From Pseudoalteromonas sp. MMG010 (GTDB taxonomy: Bacteria > Pseudomonadota > Gammaproteobacteria > Enterobacterales > Alteromonadaceae): a stretch of DNA of 64,000 bases. The DNA lies in assembly GCF_018100905.1 (NCBI RefSeq), contig NZ_JAGJEG010000002.1, positions 124,001-188,000 of the forward strand, given 5' to 3'. Every line of letters begins with the position of its first letter. Position 1 is the first letter of the stretch. Below, one piece after another: positions 59,195 to 64,000 of this stretch. The position numbers and the translations under genes were made by a program. Below the pieces are notes generated by a model. The model ran no database searches. It worked only from the letters and a program-made list of their open reading frames with translations, and had not been told where the DNA came from.

Positions 59195-59968
59195 TTAGTT
59201 TAAAAAATCTTGGATTATTTTATTAACAGCCTGTGGTTTTTGCGCATGTAACCAATGACCTGCACCATGGATGATTTTTACACTGGTATTTTTAAATCGG
59301 GAAATAATAGCATCTTTATGTTCTGGTAATATATAGTCAGAATCATTTCCTTTGATAAATAGAGTATCACATAAACAAGAATTGTTTTCATTAACATTAG
59401 CGGTGATCGTGCGATATTTTTCATCTAATACGGCTAAATTGAAACGCCAATGGTATTCGTTATTTTCATTTTTAGTTAAACTTTTAAGTAAAAATTGGCG
59501 CACACCTAATTCTTCGATAAAAGGCTGCATGAGTAAATCAGCCTGTTTTCTATCATTTACTTGTTTTTCTTGGACATGTTTTAATGCATGAATGATTTTT
59601 GTGTGTCGGGCAGGGTATTCAACAGGCGCAATATCTAACACAACTAATTTGTTTATTTTATCACTGTGCGTTAAAGCAAGTTGCATGGCGACCTTACCTC
59701 CCATGGAGTGGCCAATAATATGCGCTTTTTTAATTCCTAATGAGTCCATTAAACTACAAATATCATCTGCCATTGCTTCATAATTCATTTGTGGACTATG
59801 AAAAGAACCACCATGATTTCTTAAATCTACATTGGTGACTTTATAATGTTCACTGAGTGGCTTAGCGATCACGTTTAAGTTTTCTAATGAGCCAAACAAA
59901 CCGTGGATTAAAATAACATCTTCACCAGTGCCTATTTGTTTATAATTTAATAACATTGTTTTACCCAT
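59195..59968 (-). CDS. ybfF: Alpha/beta-fold esterase YbfF
   Basis: A 257-residue hydrolase. The oxyanion region is IHGLFGSLENL, the nucleophile Ser88 lies in GHSMGGK and the catalytic His near 242 in GAGHWLHAQKP. VDLRNHGGS and VVLDIAPVEY match E. coli YbfF, which hydrolyses short-chain and acyl-CoA esters in vitro; the natural substrate is unknown. ATG codons at 59968 and 59956 are both possible. It heads the ybfF-DUF2788-ybfE-fldA-fur run. Confidence 0.9.
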   Translation of the reverse strand: MGKTMLLNYKQIGTGEDVILIHGLFGSLENLNVIAKPLSEHYKVTNVDLRNHGGSFHSPQMNYEAMADDICSLMDSLGIKKAHIIGHSMGGKVAMQLALTHSDKINKLVVLDIAPVEYPARHTKIIHALKHVQEKQVNDRKQADLLMQPFIEELGVRQFLLKSLTKNENNEYHWRFNLAVLDEKYRTITANVNENNSCLCDTLFIKGNDSDYILPEHKDAIISRFKNTSVKIIHGAGHWLHAQKPQAVNKIIQDFLN

Positions 59969-60085
59969 GTGATTTGTACTTAATTTAATACGAAAATTCT
60001 AATCATGTAATAATACTAAAAATGGGTAAATTAAACTCATTAATTGTTTAATAATATTATTTATCTATTTTTCTTCAATTATCTC

Positions 60086-60114
60086 TTTACAACTTACGCG
60101 AATATCCCTATTAT
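60086..60114 (+). promoter_or_regulatory. tRNA-Ser promoter
   Basis: TTTACA and TATTAT with a 17-base spacer, followed by a G/C-rich discriminator (cagcgcg) typical of stringently controlled stable-RNA promoters, ten bases before the tRNA. Confidence 0.75.
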
Positions 60115-60124
60115 TCAGCGCGTC

Positions 60125-60215
60125 GGAGAGATGGCAGAGTGGTCGAATGCACCGGTCTTGAAAACCGGCATGGGTTTGTAGCCCATCTAGGGTTCAAATC
60201 CCTATCTCTCCACCA
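60125..60215 (+). tRNA. tRNA-Ser(UGA)
   Basis: A class II tRNA with acceptor stem GGAGAGA/TCTCTCC, anticodon arm CCGGT-CTTGAAA-ACCGG giving anticodon TGA (60159-60161), a long variable arm, T-arm TAGGG-TTCAAAT-CCCTA and an encoded CCA (60213-60215). It reads UCA and, by wobble, other UCN codons. The discriminator base is A (60212), whereas bacterial serine tRNAs usually have G there. Confidence 0.97.
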
Positions 60216-60221
60216 TTATTT

Positions 60222-60248
60222 AAAAAAACCGCCTATTGGCGGTTTTTT
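60222..60248 (+). terminator. Terminator after tRNA-Ser
   Basis: AACCGCC tatt GGCGGTT with A-run before and T-run after. Confidence 0.92.
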
Positions 60249-60266
60249 GCTTTGTGGAGAATATAA

Positions 60267-60650
60267 ATGTCAGCGAATAATTTAACACGTAGCCAAAGAG
60301 TTATTAAACATGTATTAATTTGGATTGTGTTTGGTTATTGTTATCAAAGCTCTAGCAGTTTAATGGTTAGAATGGCAGCAGATGCACAGCCAGAAAATGA
60401 AATCATCACCGCGTTTTTTTATGCGCTAGGCTTTAATGTGTTAGTTGCACATTTAATCACTAAATATGACAAGTTTTGGCCTATCATTGCCTCTATTGTG
60501 ATTGGTACAGTGGGGCTAATAGTTGTGCCTTTAATATTGTTTGGTACTACTGGTTTATTAGAATTTAAACTACTTGCTGGTATTTTATGCACTTTACCTA
60601 TTTGTACCTTTATTGTTGGTATGATTAAGCGAAAACTCACCAAAAACTAG
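60267..60650 (+). CDS. Small membrane protein, function unknown
   Basis: A 127-residue protein with about three or four hydrophobic segments (about 14-34, 46-66, 70-94 and 99-120) and a basic tail (KRKLTKN). I do not recognise a family. GGAG stands ahead of the ATG. It follows the tRNA-Ser terminator by 18 bases and precedes fklB. Confidence 0.6.
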   Translation: MSANNLTRSQRVIKHVLIWIVFGYCYQSSSSLMVRMAADAQPENEIITAFFYALGFNVLVAHLITKYDKFWPIIASIVIGTVGLIVVPLILFGTTGLLEFKLLAGILCTLPICTFIVGMIKRKLTKN

Positions 60651-60719
60651 CACCAAACACGATTTATTTTATGTTAGCATATACATGTCTTTTAACTAAT
60701 AAAACGTGAAAAACACATT

Positions 60720-61340
60720 ATGTCAGATAATTTTACAACAGATGCTGAAAAAGCAAGCTATGGTATTGGTTTACAAATGGGTGAGCAACTTAAAGCAAAC
60801 CCTTTTGAAGGTTTAAACCTTAATTCAGTGTTTGAAGGCATGAAAGATGCGTATGCCGGTGGTGAGTTTCAAGTAGAGATCCCTGAGATCCAAGCTGCTT
60901 TTGAAAAAATCAACACTGAAATTCAAGCGCGCCGTGAAGAAGAGTCTAAAGTACTTTCAGCAGAAGGCGTTGCCTTTTTAGCTGAAAATGCAAAGCGTCC
61001 AGAAATCACTGTTACAGAATCTGGTCTTCAATACGAAGTACTTAATGCAGGTGAAGGCGAAAAGCCAACTGCAGAATCAACAGTACGTGTTGATTACCAC
61101 GGTACATTAATTAACGGTACCGTTTTTGATAGTTCATACGAACGTGGTCAAGCTGCTGAATTCCCAGTAGGTGGCGTTATCAAAGGTTGGACTGAAGCAC
61201 TTCAAATGATGACTGTTGGTACTAAATGGCGTATATACGTTCCTAGTGAGCTTGCTTACGGTGAACGTGGCGCAGGTGCTGCAATTGCACCTTACTCAAC
61301 ACTTATCTTTGATGTTGAATTACACGAAATCGTTTCTTAA
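60720..61340 (+). CDS. fklB: FKBP-type peptidyl-prolyl isomerase FklB
   Basis: A 206-residue isomerase, the same length as E. coli FklB (FKBP22). The N-terminal dimerisation domain (about 1-85, ASYGIGLQMGEQL) is followed by a linker helix and the FKBP domain (about 95-206) with VRVDYHGTLINGTVFDSS, VIKGWTEALQMM and IPYxTLIF-like APYSTLIFDVEL. No signal peptide is seen, so it is cytosolic. A terminator follows. Confidence 0.95.
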   Translation: MSDNFTTDAEKASYGIGLQMGEQLKANPFEGLNLNSVFEGMKDAYAGGEFQVEIPEIQAAFEKINTEIQARREEESKVLSAEGVAFLAENAKRPEITVTESGLQYEVLNAGEGEKPTAESTVRVDYHGTLINGTVFDSSYERGQAAEFPVGGVIKGWTEALQMMTVGTKWRIYVPSELAYGERGAGAAIAPYSTLIFDVELHEIVS

Positions 61341-61358
61341 TTTTTATTAAACGTTACT

Positions 61359-61387
61359 AAAACCGCATTTTATAATGCGGTTTTTTT
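61359..61387 (+). terminator. Terminator after fklB
   Basis: AAAACCGCATT and AATGCGGTTTT pair around TTAT, followed by a T-run. Confidence 0.9.
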
Positions 61388-61392
61388 ATGCT

Positions 61393-61509
61393 TAAATTTT
61401 ATCAGCAATATTGCTTATTGGCGTTAATAGACACGGGTATGAATATACTGAGGCATTAACGATTATTAATACGCTAAAAGAGCCACAAGAGAAGGGGGTG
61501 AAAGTGTAA
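61393..61509 (+). pseudogene. Possible gene remnant downstream of fklB
   Basis: A 38-codon frame with no start codon reads a protein-like tail (NRHGYEYTEALTIINTLKEP, then a short basic end) to a TAA. Composition is more protein-like than the surrounding spacer, but I recognise no family. It may be the 3' scrap of a deleted gene or chance. Confidence 0.2.
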
Positions 61510-61527
61510 ATGTTGAAAATTATCCAT

Positions 61528-61566
61528 AAAAAAAGCCAGATATAAAGTGCTTTATATCTGGCTTTA
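61528..61566 (-). terminator. Terminator of the TonB-dependent receptor gene
   Basis: AAAGCCAGATATAAA and TTTATATCTGGCTTT form a perfect 15-base-pair stem with loop GTGC. On the minus strand a T-run follows. Confidence 0.9.
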
Positions 61567-61620
61567 ATATGTCAATTAACCACTTGGTTTTATCGACATC
61601 AGTAACTAAGAGCTATTACA

Positions 61621-64000
61621 TTAAAAATAACCACGTACACCTAAGCGCAAGTTACGACCCGGTAATGGAGCAATATCTTTAATAAATGAGCTATGAACAA
61701 AGCCTAATTCATCAGTTAGGTTATCAATATTTAGATATATTTGCGTGTCTATACCGCCAAGATCAAGTTGATAATTTGCACTTGCATCGAACAACGTATA
61801 ACTTTTCGTACTTGTTTCATATTCAGTAATATCAGTTTGTTCAAAGTAATGTGTGCCCGTTAGAGTAAAGCGTAAATCACCTAAATCATACTGTAGCTCT
61901 GAGCCTAATTTATTAGAAGGAATACGGGGTAAATTACCATTATCATCTTTTAACTTAGCACGGGTTGAATCACCAAAAACTTTAATTGTTGCATCATTAT
62001 TTACTTTATAATGAGCATCGAACTCAAAACCATATAGCTGTGCATCTTTACTGTTAAATTGATAAACAGCAATTGCATCATCATGTGCTTCTTCTGCAGA
62101 TTCTAAGCCATCTTCTTCGTCGTACATAAGCCCTGTATTTTCTTGATAATAAAAGTTTTTAATATCATTGTAGAAAAAGTTCACTGTATAACCAAAGTCA
62201 CCAGTAAAGCGTCTAAAGCTTATATCAAAGTTCGTTGATTTTTCTTGTTTAATGTCTTCAGGCTCAAAATGTATCTCATTATCTTCAATATGATAGCCAA
62301 GACCAAGCTCATATACACCCGTTGCTATGTGTATACCGTTCGATAACAACTCAGCAGATAAAGGGGCACGCTCTGAATGCGATAAACTCGCTGAGAAGCT
62401 TTGTCCCGGTGTATAATTCCATATTGCGCCAATAGAGGCACTTACATTAGTGAAGCTTTCATTGTATGCAACGGCTTCTTCGTGCTCATCATGATCTTCT
62501 TCATCATCATGACTATGCTCGTATTCAGTAACATCACTGTCTATTTGGTAGTCTTCAATTCGTGCACCTAACTCAACGGTAACATCTGAAAAATCACGCT
62601 CTTCAAGTAAATATAATGCATGCGAGGTCGTTACACTGGCAGGTGTGAAAGCTTCTTCACCAATTGCATCATAATCAGAATCGCTATAGTGATAGCCAAT
62701 CATACCATGCCAATCAGCAAGTTTGTGTTCTATGTTTAAACGTGCTTCAGTGGTTTCATTAGTAAAAGTAGTACCAATTGCACCATCTTCAATTTCACTA
62801 TGTGAATAATCGGTATAACCTAATCTTAAGTTAATGCTTTCGATCCAGTTATTATGAAGTGAATAACTTAAAAGAGCTTGGTAACGGTCTTGCTCTAAAT
62901 GAGCATAAACACTTTCTTCTTCCTCTTCATCATGATCTTCATCATCATGGTCTTCTTCATCATGATCTTCATCATCATGATCTTCTTCTTCCTCTTCATG
63001 CTCATGATCATGTTCATGACCAGGAATACCATACTCAGTATCTATACTACCGTATGAAAAGCCAACAGTTAGGTGTTCACCGACATAACTTGTACCAAAG
63101 TTAAATGTTTCACTGTCAATGAAAGTGTTTTCTACTGAGTTTAGCGTTTCTATATCGCCATCATCATCTTCAACACTAAATGTAGGGGTTTCGTAATCGT
63201 CACCACTGCGTTTAGTGCCATCAAAATGAAAGTTAAAACCATTGTTGCCTGTTTCTAATTTAGCAGCGACCGTGTTTGAATTTGATACTGTATCGTGGCT
63301 ATATTCAGCTGCACCAGAAAGCTCAGTTAATGCGCTAGTTGGAATGCGGTTATCAACAACATTGACAACACCACCAATTGCACCCGAACCATAAAGTAGG
63401 GTACTTGGACCACGAAGCACTTCAATTTGTTCTGCAGCTAAGCTATCACTTGATGTAGCATGATCGGGACCAACACGCGATGCATCGCTTGCATCTAAAC
63501 CATTTGAAGTAATTTTAACTCGAGGACCATCTAAACCACGAATGATTGGACTTGATGATACAGGACCAAAGTAGCTCGCATTGACACCCGGTAAGCTTTT
63601 TAAAGTTTCACCTAAGGTTGCTTGCGATTTATTTTTTAATTCATCACCACTTAAAACGCTTACCGGTGAAATCATTTCTAAACTGTTTTTATGTAATGCA
63701 GAGGCGTATACCACTACAGTTTCTACTGATGTAGGGACTAAAGAAACCGTTACATTATTAGATGAATCATTGACAGCAATACGTGAATCAACATAATTAT
63801 CTTTACTGATATGAAGTTGGCTTTTAGCATCTACATCAATACTAAACTCACCTTTTAGGTTAGTTTGTACACTTTGTGTTTTACCATGTAAATGTACAGT
63901 AGCATTTTTAATAGGTTGATTTTTGTCATCAACTACTTTGCCGTTAACAGTTGCGGCTAGTGTAGAGTATGAACATAAAGCAGATAATACTGCGGTAGAA
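61621..64000 (-). CDS. TonB-dependent outer-membrane receptor with His/Asp/Glu-rich loops, 5' end outside the window
   Basis: About 793 residues are visible and the frame stays open to the right edge, so the start is missing. In order: the end of a signal peptide (SALCSYSTLAA), a carboxypeptidase-regulatory-like domain (VNGKVVDDKNQPIKNATVHL), a TonB-box-like ETVVVYAS, a plug (TLGETLKSLPGV, RGLDGPRVKI, LRGPSTLLYGSGAIGGVVNV) and a 22-strand-type barrel ending in Phe. Two segments are packed with His, Asp and Glu: encoded at about 62915-63020 and 62490-62525. Such clusters occur in zinc receptors of the ZnuD type, so a divalent metal is the likely substrate, by inference. A GTG at 63714 is internal and not the start. 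Confidence 0.9.
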   Translation of the reverse strand, partial: STAVLSALCSYSTLAATVNGKVVDDKNQPIKNATVHLHGKTQSVQTNLKGEFSIDVDAKSQLHISKDNYVDSRIAVNDSSNNVTVSLVPTSVETVVVYASALHKNSLEMISPVSVLSGDELKNKSQATLGETLKSLPGVNASYFGPVSSSPIIRGLDGPRVKITSNGLDASDASRVGPDHATSSDSLAAEQIEVLRGPSTLLYGSGAIGGVVNVVDNRIPTSALTELSGAAEYSHDTVSNSNTVAAKLETGNNGFNFHFDGTKRSGDDYETPTFSVEDDDGDIETLNSVENTFIDSETFNFGTSYVGEHLTVGFSYGSIDTEYGIPGHEHDHEHEEEEEDHDDEDHDEEDHDDEDHDEEEEESVYAHLEQDRYQALLSYSLHNNWIESINLRLGYTDYSHSEIEDGAIGTTFTNETTEARLNIEHKLADWHGMIGYHYSDSDYDAIGEEAFTPASVTTSHALYLLEERDFSDVTVELGARIEDYQIDSDVTEYEHSHDDEEDHDEHEEAVAYNESFTNVSASIGAIWNYTPGQSFSASLSHSERAPLSAELLSNGIHIATGVYELGLGYHIEDNEIHFEPEDIKQEKSTNFDISFRRFTGDFGYTVNFFYNDIKNFYYQENTGLMYDEEDGLESAEEAHDDAIAVYQFNSKDAQLYGFEFDAHYKVNNDATIKVFGDSTRAKLKDDNGNLPRIPSNKLGSELQYDLGDLRFTLTGTHYFEQTDITEYETSTKSYTLFDASANYQLDLGGIDTQIYLNIDNLTDELGFVHSSFIKDIAPLPGRNLRLGVRGYF
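62925..62984. repeat. Two tandem 30-base repeats in the receptor gene
   Basis: 62925-62954 and 62955-62984 are identical except for one base (62950 G, 62980 A). On the minus strand they encode two copies of a ten-residue His/Asp/Glu unit inside a predicted surface loop. The frame is preserved, so copy number could vary without breaking the gene. Confidence 0.85.

Noticed and set aside
60125..60720. Genomic island at the 3' end of tRNA-Ser
   Set aside because: No integrase and no direct repeat of the tRNA end within the following sequence; a normal terminator and fklB follow.
62925..62984. CRISPR-like repeats
   Set aside because: Two directly adjacent copies with no spacers, in frame within a coding sequence.
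62859..63104. Plus-strand frame rich in His, Leu and Asp codons opposite the receptor
   Set aside because: It is the antisense shadow of the His/Asp/Glu-coding repeat; it has no ribosome site and no protein-like composition outside the repeat.

Overview
The window is chromosomal housekeeping DNA from a marine gammaproteobacterium. It is AT-rich, and both protein sequence and gene order point to Alteromonadales, most likely Pseudoalteromonas or a close relative. This assignment is by recognition, not by a search. Local orders match those known from Enterobacteria and Vibrio: thrS-infC-rpmI-rplT, lolCDE, sppA-ansA, seqA-pgm, msbA-lpxK-ycaR-kdsB, csdA-csdE beside tcdA, gltA divergent from sdhCDAB-sucAB plus sucCD, and ybfF-ybfE-fldA-fur. 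I see no insertion sequence, prophage, integrase, CRISPR array, toxin-antitoxin pair or defence island.

Layout. 1-3.2 kb: glutathione-dependent formaldehyde detoxification (frmA, fghA) with a divergent LysR regulator. 3.3-9.5 kb: lipoprotein export (lolCDE), a hybrid sensor kinase and a DUF3010 protein. 9.5-13.2 kb: the thrS-infC-rpmI-rplT translation cluster with structured leaders and an ATT-initiated infC. 13.3-20.1 kb: a secreted M14 peptidase with a metallo-beta-lactamase-fold hydrolase, an Lrp-type regulator, a SulP transporter, and a LytS/LytTR-type two-component pair. 20.1-30 kb: pykA and gnd around a shared control region, then ansA, sppA, fadH, a DoxX protein and a nitroreductase. 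30-34.7 kb: seqA, pgm, an astE-like deacylase and a DUF2062 protein. 34.6-43.8 kb: comEC, the lipid A/KDO operon msbA-lpxK-ycaR-kdsB running into a pseudouridine synthase and tcdA, facing csdA-csdE. 43.9-55.4 kb: the TCA cluster. 55.7-61.3 kb: glnS, fur, fldA, ybfE, a DUF2788 protein, ybfF, tRNA-Ser(UGA), a small membrane protein and fklB. 61.6 kb to the end: a TonB-dependent receptor with His/Asp/Glu-rich loops, cut by the window edge.

The genes form a coherent core set. The TCA cluster holds citrate synthase, succinate dehydrogenase, 2-oxoglutarate dehydrogenase E1/E2 and succinyl-CoA synthetase. MsbA, LpxK and KdsB serve outer-membrane LPS and LolCDE serves outer-membrane lipoproteins. Fur, flodavoxin-type electron transfer (FldA) and the putative metal receptor touch metal homeostasis. 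No new biological system is evident. The observations most worth checking are regulatory or architectural: hairpins in the thrS leader that resemble tRNA-Thr anticodon arms, a rpmI leader with competing pairings around the Shine-Dalgarno site, the ATT start of infC, a palindrome between pykA and gnd, a doubled lipoyl domain in SucB, the metal-ligand-rich receptor loops, a terminator abutting the ansA start codon, and an A at the discriminator position of tRNA-Ser.
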